From Sphingomonas endophytica (lineage in GTDB: Bacteria > Pseudomonadota > Alphaproteobacteria > Sphingomonadales > Sphingomonadaceae): 64,000 nt of DNA. Below are positions 28,582-37,404 of the stretch, in pieces. The notes beneath the pieces are model-generated. The model searched no databases, had not been told where the DNA came from, and was given only the letters and a program-made list of their open reading frames with translations. The stretch is taken from assembly GCF_001476895.1 (NCBI RefSeq), contig NZ_LDTB01000001.1:124001-188000 (forward strand), given 5' to 3'. The first letter of the stretch is position 1, and each line of letters starts with the position of its first letter. Both the position numbers and the translations under genes were made by a program.

Positions 28582-28720
28582 GCGTCGCGTCGGCGACGCC
28601 GCCTATGGCAGCAAGGCTTCGCCCTGTTCAAGTCCCCACGCATCGCTGCGTTCATGCGTGCGTGGCGGGCGATGATTGGCGGTTCCGCATCCTCGCCGCC
28701 TGTGCCAGAACGCCGGCATC

Positions 28721-29749
28721 ATGACACGATCCGCAACTCTCGCGCGCGGCGTCGCCGCAGTGGCGTGCCTGATCGCGCCGGTGTCCGCCGCCGCGCAGGA
28801 CGCCAGTGGTTTCCCGGCCTATCTGCAACAGGTCCGTGGGCGGGCGCTGGCGGCCGGCGTTCGTCCCGCGACCGTCGATAGCGTCCTGCCGACCCTGACC
28901 TTCAACCCGCGTGTCGTCGCGCTGGATCAGCAGCAGCCGGAGGCGCGGCCGAATGCGCCGGTGCCGCGCTTCGCGCCCTATCGGATCGCGCATGTCGATG
29001 CCGCGCGTATCTCGCGTGGGCGGGCCGCCTATGCGGCGCAGCGCGGGCGGCTGGCGGCGATCGCGGGCGAGACCGGCGTGCCGGCCGAGATCATGGTCGC
29101 GATCTGGGGGCATGAGACCAATTACGGCTCCTACACCGGCAATTTCGACCTGCTGCGCAGCCTGGCGAGCCTGGCCTATGAAGGCCGGCGGCGACCGTTG
29201 TTCGAGGGTGAGTTCATCGCCGCGCTGAAGATCATCGATCGCGGCATTCCGCGATCGCAACTGACCGGCAGCTGGGCGGGCGCGATGGGCAATCCGCAGT
29301 TCCTGCCGTCCATCTATCTGCGGCTCGCCCGCGACGGGGACGGCGACGGGCGCGCCGACATCTGGAACTCGGCGGCGGATACGCTGGCATCGATCGGCAG
29401 TTATTTCGTCCAGGCCGGCTGGCGACGTGGGCAGCCGTGGGGCATCGCGGTATCAGTGCCCGCAGGCTATTCACGGGCCGAGGTGCGCAACCGGCTCGTC
29501 TCGCCGCGCTGCCCGCGCGTGTTCGAGCGGCATAGCGGCTGGCGATCGATGGCCGAGTGGCGCGCGCTCGGCATCGCGCCGCAGGGGCGGACGCTGGCCG
29601 ACGATGTGCAGGCGACGCTGATCGAGCCGGACGGGCCCGATGCGACCGCCTATCTGCTGACCGGCAACTATCGCGTGATCCTCGATTACAATTGCTCCAA
29701 TTTCTATGCCTTGTCGGTCGGATTGCTGGCCGATGCGATCGCCCCGTAG
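28721..29749 (+). CDS. Lytic murein transglycosylase, MltB family
   Basis: 342 residues from the ATG at 28721, which places a signal peptide (ARGVAAVACLIAPVSAAAQ) at the N-terminus. It cleaves the MurNAc-GlcNAc bond, forming 1,6-anhydro ends. Family motifs: IMVAIWGHETNYGSYTGNFD with the catalytic Glu, SWAGAMGNPQFLPSIYLRLARDGDGDGRADIW, and the C-terminal NYRVILDYNCSNFYALSVGLLAD. No lipobox, so it is soluble in the periplasm. dacC follows 77 bp downstream. Confidence 0.94.
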   Translation: MTRSATLARGVAAVACLIAPVSAAAQDASGFPAYLQQVRGRALAAGVRPATVDSVLPTLTFNPRVVALDQQQPEARPNAPVPRFAPYRIAHVDAARISRGRAAYAAQRGRLAAIAGETGVPAEIMVAIWGHETNYGSYTGNFDLLRSLASLAYEGRRRPLFEGEFIAALKIIDRGIPRSQLTGSWAGAMGNPQFLPSIYLRLARDGDGDGRADIWNSAADTLASIGSYFVQAGWRRGQPWGIAVSVPAGYSRAEVRNRLVSPRCPRVFERHSGWRSMAEWRALGIAPQGRTLADDVQATLIEPDGPDATAYLLTGNYRVILDYNCSNFYALSVGLLADAIAP

Positions 29750-29826
29750 AGGCGGGTGACGCAGGCGTATCGCCTCGCTATGGCTGGCGTCGCACTTCCT
29801 CTTCCCGCTTCGACACGGAACCCTTG

Positions 29827-31002
29827 ATGACCAAGCTGCTGACCCTCATCGCGCTTCCCGCCGCCGCCGTGGCGCTGGCGGTGCCCGCCATCGCCGCCGC
29901 GCCGCAGTTCGACACGCCGGCCCCGGTGGCGTTCATGGAGGATCTGTCGTCGGGCGCGGTGCTGTTCGCGCGCGACGCCGATCGCCGCATGCCGCCGGCG
30001 TCGATGGCGAAGATGATGACGGTCTATACCGCGTTCCAGATGATCGCGCGCGGCGACCTGAAGCTGGATACCGAATTCGAGGTGCGGCCCGAGACGTGGG
30101 CGAAGTGGCACGGCCCGCAGGCGGGATCGACGATGTTCCTGTCGTCGGGGGAGCGCGTGTCGGTCGCCAACCTGCTCTACGGCATCGTCACCTTGTCGGG
30201 GAACGACGCCTGCATCGTGCTGGCCGAGGGTATTTCGGGCACCGAACAGGCGTTCGTCGAGCGGATGAACGAGGACGCCGCGAAGCTGGGCCTGAAGAAC
30301 AGCCACTTCGGCACCGCCAACGGCTGGCCCGACGGCGGCGTCACCTATGTCACCGCGCGCGACCTCGCGACGCTGGCGGCGGCGACGATCCAGCAGCATC
30401 CCAAGCTCTACAAGCAATTCTATTCGCGCCGTGATTTCACCTGGGGCAAGACGATGGGCGGTGGTCAGGCGATCACCCAGGCCAATCGTGATCCGCTGCT
30501 GGGCCGCGTCGCGGGGGCCGACGGTCTCAAGACCGGGCACACCGAAGAGGCCGGTTACGGCTTCACCGGCTCGGCGGAGCAGAACGGCCGCCGTCTGGTG
30601 ATGGTGCTGGCCGGGCTGACCAGCTTCAACCAGCGCGCCAGCGAGTCCGTTCGCTTCATGGAATGGGGCTTCCGCGCGTGGCAGGCCAAGCCGGTGGTGA
30701 AGGCGGGCAAGGAAGTCGGCACCGCGAAGGTGCAGATGGGCAGCGACAGCACCGTGAAGCTCGTCGCTCCCAAGGACCTGACCGTCTCCATCCCCTCGGG
30801 CAGCCGGCCGCAACTGTCGGGCAAGATCGTCTATGACGGCCCGATCAAGGCGCCGATCAAGCAGGGCGCGCATATCGCCGATCTGGTCGTGTCGTCGCCC
30901 GGTCTACCCGAGCAGCGGATGCCGCTGGTCGCCGCCGCGGATGTCGGCGAGGCCGGCTTCTTTGGCCGCGCGTGGCAGGGCCTGACCGGGCTGTTCGGCT
31001 GA
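29827..31002 (+). CDS. dacC: D-alanyl-D-alanine carboxypeptidase (PBP5/6 type)
   Basis: 391 residues. A signal peptide ends near AIAAA. It trims the terminal D-Ala from peptidoglycan stem peptides. The penicillin-binding triad is intact: SMAK (59-62), SGN (124-126), KTG (235-237). A PBP5_C beta-domain follows, and the C-terminal GFFGRAWQGLTGLFG is an amphipathic membrane anchor. The tmk GTG lies 2 bp after the stop, so it heads a long operon. Confidence 0.95.
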   Translation: MTKLLTLIALPAAAVALAVPAIAAAPQFDTPAPVAFMEDLSSGAVLFARDADRRMPPASMAKMMTVYTAFQMIARGDLKLDTEFEVRPETWAKWHGPQAGSTMFLSSGERVSVANLLYGIVTLSGNDACIVLAEGISGTEQAFVERMNEDAAKLGLKNSHFGTANGWPDGGVTYVTARDLATLAAATIQQHPKLYKQFYSRRDFTWGKTMGGGQAITQANRDPLLGRVAGADGLKTGHTEEAGYGFTGSAEQNGRRLVMVLAGLTSFNQRASESVRFMEWGFRAWQAKPVVKAGKEVGTAKVQMGSDSTVKLVAPKDLTVSIPSGSRPQLSGKIVYDGPIKAPIKQGAHIADLVVSSPGLPEQRMPLVAAADVGEAGFFGRAWQGLTGLFG

Positions 31003-31004
31003 CC

Positions 31005-31634
31005 GTGAAAGACGGGCGTTTCCTGAGCCTCGAAGGCGGGGAGGGGGCGGGCAAGTCGACGCAGGCGCGCGCGCTCGCCGCCGCTTTGGGGGAACGCGGC
31101 GTCCATGCGATCGTCACCCGCGAGCCGGGCGGCAGCGAGGGCGCGGAGGCGATCCGCGCGCTGCTGATGCAGGGCGAGGCGGCACGCTGGAGCCCGCATA
31201 CCGAGGCGTTGCTGTTCGCCGCCGCGCGCGCCGATCATGTCGAAAAGGTCATCCGACCCGCCATCGGTGCCGGGCAATGGGTGATCTGCGACCGCTTCAT
31301 CGACTCGACCCGCGCCTATCAGGGCGCAGCGGGCGGCGTCGATGACGCCGCGATCCTGGCGCTCCACGCCTTCGGGACGCGCGGGTTGTTGCCCGACCGG
31401 ACGTTCCTGCTCGACCTGCCCGTCGCGGTCGGCGCGGCGCGCGCCACGCAGCGCGACGGCGCGCCGGCCGATCGCTTCGCGATGCGCGGCGAGGATTTCC
31501 ACGCCGCCGTCGCGGCCGCCTTTGACAGGTTCGCCGCGCACGACGCCGACCGCTTCCGCCGCATCGACGCGACGCAGCCGCCGGAACAGGTGACACAGGC
31601 GATGCTGGACATGCTGGAGGACTGGCTGCCGTGA
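31005..31634 (+). CDS. tmk: Thymidylate kinase
   Basis: 209 residues with a GTG start just after dacC. It phosphorylates dTMP to dTDP. Walker A GGEGAGKST (11-19), REPGGS, the DRF motif in VICDRFIDSTRAYQG, and the lid region are visible. Its stop overlaps holB (GTGA). The pairing tmk-holB is common in bacteria. Confidence 0.97.
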   Translation: MKDGRFLSLEGGEGAGKSTQARALAAALGERGVHAIVTREPGGSEGAEAIRALLMQGEAARWSPHTEALLFAAARADHVEKVIRPAIGAGQWVICDRFIDSTRAYQGAAGGVDDAAILALHAFGTRGLLPDRTFLLDLPVAVGAARATQRDGAPADRFAMRGEDFHAAVAAAFDRFAAHDADRFRRIDATQPPEQVTQAMLDMLEDWLP

Positions 31635-32620
31635 CGTCCTTGCGCGGTCAGCAGGCCGCGATCGACGCCTTCCTGGCCGCCAGCGCGGGCGGGGCGATGC
31701 ATCACGCCTGGCTGCTCGCCGGGCCGCAGGGCGTCGGCAAGGCGACCTTCGCGCAGGCGGCGGCGTTGCGCCTGTTGGCGGAGGGGATGACGCCGGGTGC
31801 GCTGCCGCCGGGGCTGGACGTCCCGGCCGCGCATCAGGCGGCGTCGCTGATGGCGGCCGGCTCGCATCCCGATCTGCGCATCCTCCGACGCTTGGCGAAG
31901 AAGGACAAGGAGGACGAGTTCGCGCGTTCGATCACCGTCGATCAGATCCGCAGCCTCGGGCCGTTCCTCGGGACCATGCCGTCGCTGTCGCCACGCCGGG
32001 TGATCGTGATCGACGCCGCCGACGATCTCGAACGCCCGGGCGCGTCGAACGCGCTGCTCAAGAGTCTGGAGGAGCCGCCGTCGGGCACGGTCTTCCTGCT
32101 GGTCAGCCACGCGCCGGGCCGCCTGCTGCCGACGATCCGCTCGCGCTGCCGGGTCCTGCGCTTCGATCCGCTGAACGATACCGACATGGCGGCGGTGCTG
32201 TCGCGCGAGCTGCCCGATGCCGATGCCGACGAGATCGCCGCATTGGTGAGGAGCGGCGATGGCGCGCCGGGCCGCGCGCTCGGCTATGCCGGGCTCGATC
32301 TCGCCGCGATCGACAGCGCGCTGGAGGCGATCGGGCGCGACGGCGATCCCGGCCTCGCGCGCCGCGCCGCGCTTGCCAAGGCGTTGTCGCCCAAGGCTGC
32401 GCAGGCGCGTTACGAGGCGTTTCTCGATCGCGTGCCGACCGTCATCGCCCGCATGACCGCGCTGCGGGTGGGTTCCGACTTACGCGCCGCGCTCGACGCC
32501 TATGACGAGGCGCGCGGCGTCACCGCCGCCGCGCGCAGCCTGTCGCTCGATGCGCAGGGCACCGTGTACGAGCTCGCCGGGATCGTTGCGCGGCTGGCGT
32601 CCCCGGATGGAGCGCGTTAG
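31631..32620 (+). CDS. holB: DNA polymerase III subunit delta'
   Basis: 329 residues with a GTG start overlapping tmk. It is part of the clamp loader that places the beta clamp on DNA. P-loop-like AGPQGVGKATF near residue 36, a sensor/SRC-like region with VIDAADDLERPGASNALLKSLEEPPSGTVFLLVSHAPGRLLPTIRSRC. The four-Cys zinc module seen in many homologues is not visible. In operon with tmk and metG. Confidence 0.93.
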   Translation: MTSLRGQQAAIDAFLAASAGGAMHHAWLLAGPQGVGKATFAQAAALRLLAEGMTPGALPPGLDVPAAHQAASLMAAGSHPDLRILRRLAKKDKEDEFARSITVDQIRSLGPFLGTMPSLSPRRVIVIDAADDLERPGASNALLKSLEEPPSGTVFLLVSHAPGRLLPTIRSRCRVLRFDPLNDTDMAAVLSRELPDADADEIAALVRSGDGAPGRALGYAGLDLAAIDSALEAIGRDGDPGLARRAALAKALSPKAAQARYEAFLDRVPTVIARMTALRVGSDLRAALDAYDEARGVTAAARSLSLDAQGTVYELAGIVARLASPDGAR

Positions 32621-32629
32621 GAGGGCGCC

Positions 32630-34180
32630 ATGCGCGACCCTTATTATATCACCACCGCCATCAGCTACCCCAACGGGCGCCCGCACATCGGCCACGCCTA
32701 TGAAGCGATCGCCGCCGACGCGATCGCCCGGTTCCAGCGGCAGGCGGGCCGCGACGTCCGCTTCCAGACCGGCACCGACGAACACGGGCTGAAGATGGTG
32801 CAGACCGCGCGCGACAAGGGTGTCGAGGTCCGCCTGCTGGCCGACGAAATGTCGGGCTATTTCCGGTCGATGTGCGACGCTCTGAACATCAGCTATGATC
32901 GCTTCATCCGCACCACCGATCCGGATCATCACGCCGCCAGCCAGGCGCTGTGGCGCGCGATGGCGGCGTCGGGCGACCTCTATCTCGATCGTTACGAGGG
33001 CTGGTATTCGGTCCGCGACGAAGCCTTTTACGACGAAAAGGAACTGGTCGACGGGGAAGGGGGCGCGAAGCTCTCGCCGCAGGGGACGCCGGTGACCTGG
33101 ACCGCGGAGGAGACGTGGTTCTTCCGCCTGTCGAAGTACCAGCAGCCTTTGCTCGATTTCTACGCCGCCAACCCGGAATTCATCCGACCGGAATCGCGCC
33201 GGAACGAGATCCTGCGCTTCGTCGAGGGCGGGTTGTCGGACCTGTCGGTGTCGCGGACCAGCTTCGACTGGGGCGTGCCGGTCCCCGACAGCCCCGGCCA
33301 TGTCATGTACGTCTGGGTCGATGCGCTGACCAACTATCTGACCGGTGCCGGCTACCCGGAGGGCGAGATGCCGCACTGGCCCGCCGACCTGCACCTGATC
33401 GGCAAGGATATCGTGCGTTTCCACGCGGTCTACTGGCCGGCGTTCCTGATGTCCGCGGGGGTGGCGCTGCCGAAGACGGTGTTCGGGCATGGCTTCCTGC
33501 TGCATCGCGGCGAGAAGATGTCGAAGAGTCTCGGCAACGTGGTCGATCCCATTGATCTGGCTGGCGCTTTCGGGGTCGACGGGCTGCGATATTTCCTCTT
33601 GCGCGAGGTCAGTTTCGGACAGGACGGCAGCTACGCCGCCGAGGCGATCGTGACCCGCGTCAACGCCGAACTCGCCAATGCGTTCGGCAATCTGGCGCAA
33701 CGCACACTGTCGTTCATCGGCAAGAATCTCGGCGGTGCACTGCCGGGGCCCGGACGCGCCGACATTGCCGACGGTCAGCTGATCGAGGAGGTCGTCGTGG
33801 CCTGCGCGGGCTTCAAGGCGGCGTTCGGCGACCTGATGCTCAGCCAGGGGATCGAGGCGTGGATGCGTGGCGTCTTCGCCTGCAACCAATATATCGACGC
33901 GCAGGCGCCGTGGTCGCTCCGCAAGACCCATCCGGAGCGGATGCACGCCGTGCTGGGTACGCTGGTGCGCGCGATCCGGATGCTGGCGATCACGATCCTG
34001 CCGGTCGTGCCGGAAGGGGCGGGGCGCGTCCTCGACCTGCTGGGGGCGGAACAACGCGACCATGCGGCGATCGATGACGATGGCTGGTATGCGCGGCAGG
34101 CCGCGGCGGGGTTCGCGCTCGCGACGCCGGCGCCGGCGTTCCCGCGCCTGGAGATGCCCGCCGAGACGGAGCACGCCTGA
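32630..34180 (+). CDS. metG: Methionyl-tRNA synthetase
   Basis: 516 residues, class I. HIGH is at 19-22 and KMSKS at 296-300. The connective peptide lacks the Cys knuckles of the E. coli type (YEGWYSVRDEAFY region), so this is the zinc-free form. There is no C-terminal Trbp111-like tRNA-binding domain. GGAGG precedes the ATG. Its stop overlaps tatD (TGATG). Confidence 0.97.
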   Translation: MRDPYYITTAISYPNGRPHIGHAYEAIAADAIARFQRQAGRDVRFQTGTDEHGLKMVQTARDKGVEVRLLADEMSGYFRSMCDALNISYDRFIRTTDPDHHAASQALWRAMAASGDLYLDRYEGWYSVRDEAFYDEKELVDGEGGAKLSPQGTPVTWTAEETWFFRLSKYQQPLLDFYAANPEFIRPESRRNEILRFVEGGLSDLSVSRTSFDWGVPVPDSPGHVMYVWVDALTNYLTGAGYPEGEMPHWPADLHLIGKDIVRFHAVYWPAFLMSAGVALPKTVFGHGFLLHRGEKMSKSLGNVVDPIDLAGAFGVDGLRYFLLREVSFGQDGSYAAEAIVTRVNAELANAFGNLAQRTLSFIGKNLGGALPGPGRADIADGQLIEEVVVACAGFKAAFGDLMLSQGIEAWMRGVFACNQYIDAQAPWSLRKTHPERMHAVLGTLVRAIRMLAITILPVVPEGAGRVLDLLGAEQRDHAAIDDDGWYARQAAAGFALATPAPAFPRLEMPAETEHA

Positions 34181-34959
34181 TGCTTGCCGATAGCCATTGC
34201 CATCTCAATTACAAGGGCTTGGCGGAGGAACAGCAGGCGGTGCTCGAACGGGCCCGTGCACGTGGCGTGACCGCGATGCTCAATATCGCGACCCGCGAAA
34301 GCGAATGGGACGCGGTGCTGGCGACCGCCGAGCGCGAGCCGGACGTCTGGGCCACGGTCGGCATCCATCCCCACGAGGCCGACCAGCATCCGCACATCGA
34401 CACCGCGCGGCTGGTGGAGCGCGCGCGTCATCCACGTGTGGTCGGTATCGGGGAAAGCGGGCTCGACTATCACTACGACCATTCGGACCGGACGCGGCAA
34501 CAGACGAGTTTCCGGGCGCATATCGCGGCGGCGCGGGACGCCGGCGTGCCGATCGTCGTCCACACGCGTGATGCCGAGGACGACACCGCCGCGATCATGC
34601 GCGAGGAAATGGAGCAGGGGGCCTATGCCGGGGTCATCCACTGCTTCACCGCCAGCGATGCCTTTGCCGACAAGGCGCTGGAACTCGGTCTTTATATCTC
34701 CATTTCCGGTATCGTGACCTTCCGCAATGCCACCGACCTTCAGGCCACCGCCGCGCGTCTGCCGCGCGAGCGGCTGTTGATCGAGACGGACGCGCCGTTC
34801 CTTGCCCCCGTGCCGCACCGGGGCAAGACCGGCGAACCCGGCTTCGTCGCGGATACGGCCGCGTTCCTGGCCAAACTGCGCGGCGAAGATGTGCTGGACT
34901 TGCAGGATTATACCGCGCGCAATTTCCATGCGCTCTTCAGCAAGACGCGCGCGGCGTGA
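34180..34959 (+). CDS. TatD family metal-dependent hydrolase
   Basis: 259 residues. TIM-barrel amidohydrolase of the TatD/YcfH type, probable Mg-dependent 3'-5' DNase. Metal ligands: H6 and H8 in DSHCH, the Glu of GIGESGLDYHYD, H in VVHTRDAE, H in GVIHCFTAS, and D in LLIETDAPFLAP. The metG-tatD linkage is widely conserved. It overlaps the MBL gene by 4 bp. Confidence 0.95.
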   Translation: MLADSHCHLNYKGLAEEQQAVLERARARGVTAMLNIATRESEWDAVLATAEREPDVWATVGIHPHEADQHPHIDTARLVERARHPRVVGIGESGLDYHYDHSDRTRQQTSFRAHIAAARDAGVPIVVHTRDAEDDTAAIMREEMEQGAYAGVIHCFTASDAFADKALELGLYISISGIVTFRNATDLQATAARLPRERLLIETDAPFLAPVPHRGKTGEPGFVADTAAFLAKLRGEDVLDLQDYTARNFHALFSKTRAA

Positions 34960-35720
34960 AGGTCCGCATCCTCGGGTCGGGCACGTCGTCGGGGGTGCCG
35001 CGGATCGGCAACGATTGGGGAGCCTGCGACCCGAGCGAGCCGCGCAATCGCCGCTTGCGATCATCGCTGCTGGTGGAACATGAGGACACGCGCATCCTGG
35101 TCGACACCAGTCCCGATATGCGCGAACAGTTGCTGGAGGCGCAGGTCGGTCGCGTCAGCGCGGTCGTCTGGACCCACGAACATGCCGACCATGTGTTCGG
35201 CATCGACGACCTGCGACAAGTGTATCACGCGCTCGGGCACCCTGTGCCGGGCTATGCACGTCCGCGCACGGCAGCGGCGCTGCGGCGTCAATTCGGGTAC
35301 GTATTCGAGGGGAATGGCGGTTATCCGCCGATCGTGGCGCTGCACGATCTGCCCGATCACTTGCGGATCGGCACCATCGAGATCCGGGTCGTCGATCAGC
35401 CGCACGGCGGCATCACATCGGCCGGCCTGCGTTTCGAGGCCGGCGGCAAGGCGGTGGGATACGCGACCGATCTGCACGAGATGACCGTGGCGATGGAGCC
35501 GCTGTACCACGGGTTGGACGTGTGGATCGTCGATGCTCTGCGCCGCCGCCCGCATCCGACGCATCCAGATCTGCCGACCGTGCTCCGCTGGCACCAGCAG
35601 TTCGCGCCGCGTCGCACCGCGCTGGTCCATATGGATCAATCCATGGATTACCGTAGCTTGTGCGAGGAACTTCCTGAGGGAGTCGAGCCCGGCTATGACG
35701 GACTGGAGTTGATGGCGTGA
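34956..35720 (+). CDS. MBL-fold metallo-hydrolase (PhnP-like)
   Basis: 254 residues with a GTG start in the tatD stop. A beta-lactamase-fold phosphodiesterase-type protein of the PhnP/PqqB group: LGSGTSSGVPRIG at the N-terminus, THEHADHVFGIDDLR (73-87) supplying the metal ligands, and VDALRRRPHPTH late. Linkage to tatD and metG is conserved in alphaproteobacteria. The exact substrate is unknown. Confidence 0.9.
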   Translation: MKVRILGSGTSSGVPRIGNDWGACDPSEPRNRRLRSSLLVEHEDTRILVDTSPDMREQLLEAQVGRVSAVVWTHEHADHVFGIDDLRQVYHALGHPVPGYARPRTAAALRRQFGYVFEGNGGYPPIVALHDLPDHLRIGTIEIRVVDQPHGGITSAGLRFEAGGKAVGYATDLHEMTVAMEPLYHGLDVWIVDALRRRPHPTHPDLPTVLRWHQQFAPRRTALVHMDQSMDYRSLCEELPEGVEPGYDGLELMA

Positions 35721-35881
35721 GCGACACGACGCTCCGCGCGATGCTGTTGCTGCTCGTATTGATCTTGCCGGTGTCCGCGCTGTTGGCGCGTCGTGTGGCA
35801 CCGATGATGGTGCTGCGCTACGCGGCGGCGTGGGCCGGTATCGCGGTACTGCTCTATATCGGGATAACTGCATTTACATAA
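35717..35881 (+). CDS. Small two-helix membrane protein
   Basis: 54 residues, GTG start overlapping the MBL stop by 4 bp, ending in TAA at 35881. Two hydrophobic helices: AMLLLLVLILPVSALLA and YAAAWAGIAVLLYIGITAF, joined by a basic loop RRVAPMMVLR. No family is recognised. The overlap with the upstream gene and the clean two-helix design argue for a real operon member, despite its small size. Confidence 0.6.
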   Translation: MSDTTLRAMLLLLVLILPVSALLARRVAPMMVLRYAAAWAGIAVLLYIGITAFT

Positions 35882-36015
35882 TGTAGATTATCGGGTTTGC
35901 GAGTTGAATGATCGAAGCGGTCGCGTGCACGTCAGGTGGTGCAACGACACCGTGCATGACCGTCGCCGGCTATCGATCACGTTGGTCCGTTCGCCGCGTG
36001 TGGCTTGACGCCACA

Positions 36016-36483
36016 TCAGGCACCGTCGTCCCCAGCCGGTGCCGGACAACGACAGGCCGGTTTGGCATGGCGCTTCGGTGCGGTGGTGGCGAATTCCTCG
36101 GGGCTCATCGCGGCCGACCGGTCACGATCCGCCTCGGCGAAGCGTTTGGTGGTCTTTATCGCCCATTCGTCGAAGCTTAACCGGCCGTCGCTATTGGTAT
36201 CGAGCTTCGCGAAGGCCTTGCGTCGCGCAATCAGATACTCGTCGCGCGTGATCCGTCCATCTCGATCCTTGTCATAGCGGTCGAAGCGCTTCTGTTCACG
36301 GCTGCGCACGGATGCCTCGGGTAGCGCGGGCTCCTCGCCGTCCGTCGTCTCTGCCGTCCGCGCTGCGGCGGACGGTGGCGTTCGGGGAAGGACATGCTCG
36401 CTCTGCGCCTGACCGTTGAAGATCAGCCACCCCGCCCCCACCATCAACAACGCCGCCGCGCCGCCGACCAGATATCGCCACAT
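36016..36483 (-). CDS. EF-hand protein with N-terminal membrane anchor
   Basis: 155 residues. A single N-terminal hydrophobic helix (YLVGGAAALLMVGAGWLIF) anchors or exports it. After a low-complexity spacer come two good EF-hand loops, DKDRDGRITRDE (71-82) and DTNSDGRLSFDE (95-106), and a degenerate third (119-130, DRDRSAAMSPEE). Probably periplasmic calcium binding. Function unknown. Confidence 0.85.
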   Translation of the reverse strand: MWRYLVGGAAALLMVGAGWLIFNGQAQSEHVLPRTPPSAAARTAETTDGEEPALPEASVRSREQKRFDRYDKDRDGRITRDEYLIARRKAFAKLDTNSDGRLSFDEWAIKTTKRFAEADRDRSAAMSPEEFATTAPKRHAKPACRCPAPAGDDGA

Positions 36484-36549
36484 CTTGCCCCATCCCCCGT
36501 TGCATCGATCACGCTAGCGCGATGACGCGCCGGCGCAAGCGGGCGGTGC

Positions 36550-37233
36550 TCATCGCCCTGACAGGCGGTGCCATAGCAATCGCGCGGCACGAGCGGGATG
36601 GCCGGGCGGGCGTGCACGATCCTGGATGTCCATCCACGCCATCCGCGTCAACGCACCGATCGCGCGTGCGCGGGTGGGCCAGCGATCGATCATCGCCGCA
36701 CGCAACGCGTCCTGCGCCAGATGGCGAGCCATCGGGGCCAATCGCGGATCGCGCACGTGCCGGGAGAGATCTGCCAGTGCCCAGCCGCGTCCGGCCAATG
36801 CTAGCTGCGGCACGGCGCTGTTACAGAGCGTGGCCATCGCGCCGAACAACGCACCGCCGCGCAGGTCGCCATGCGATTGAAGGGCTGCCCCGTCCAGCTC
36901 GGGGTCGAGCAGCACCTCCCACCCTTCGACCATCATGGCGAGGCGCGCGCCCGCCACATGGGGCACGACAAGATCGGCGAGGCGTTGCAACATCGGCTCG
37001 GCCGGCGGTGGCGCATGATCGAGGGCGACCAGCGCCTGGTGCCACCACGTCAATCGCATCTGACCGATCAGCGGCTCGCGCGTGGTGCGCAAGATCGCGC
37101 CCAACCGCGCGTCGAGCGCCAGCAATGCCGCCAGACCGTCACGCGCCGCGGCAGGCGCATAGCGGAGTGCGAGCGCACGCTCTTCCGCACGGCCATCCGG
37201 ATCGTGGTATCCCGCCCCCTCGCCTGCGCCCAT
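36550..37233 (-). CDS. Squalene/phytoene synthase-like family protein
   Basis: 227 residues from the ATG at 37233, chosen because AAGGTGG lies about nine bases upstream. It matches the all-helical fold: LALRYAPAAARDGLAALLALDARLGAILR, IGQMRLTWWHQAL. The Asp-rich DxxxD motifs needed for catalysis are not evident, so it is more like the NDUFAF6-type, non-carotenoid branch. It is downstream of pdhB on the same strand, behind a terminator-like hairpin. Confidence 0.8.
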   Translation of the reverse strand: MGAGEGAGYHDPDGRAEERALALRYAPAAARDGLAALLALDARLGAILRTTREPLIGQMRLTWWHQALVALDHAPPPAEPMLQRLADLVVPHVAGARLAMMVEGWEVLLDPELDGAALQSHGDLRGGALFGAMATLCNSAVPQLALAGRGWALADLSRHVRDPRLAPMARHLAQDALRAAMIDRWPTRARAIGALTRMAWMDIQDRARPPGHPARAARLLWHRLSGR

Positions 37234-37360
37234 GATGCGATCCACCTTGCTAGACGTTGCGCGCCCCGGGGTTCGGTACATCATGAGCGGTGGACGCCAC
37301 GCAACCGCCGTCGCGGACGGGTACGGTGGACGTCCGCGCCCGGGGGCGCGCGCGGCTCCC

Positions 37361-37400
37361 GATCGGCCGGGACGGGAGCCGCAGCCCATCCCGGCCGATC
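37361..37400 (-). terminator. Terminator hairpin after pdhB
   Basis: A perfect 12-bp stem GATCGGCCGGGA/TCCCGGCCGATC with a 16-nt loop, starting 4 bp past the pdhB stop codon. Confidence 0.7.
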
Positions 37401-37404
37401 GCCA

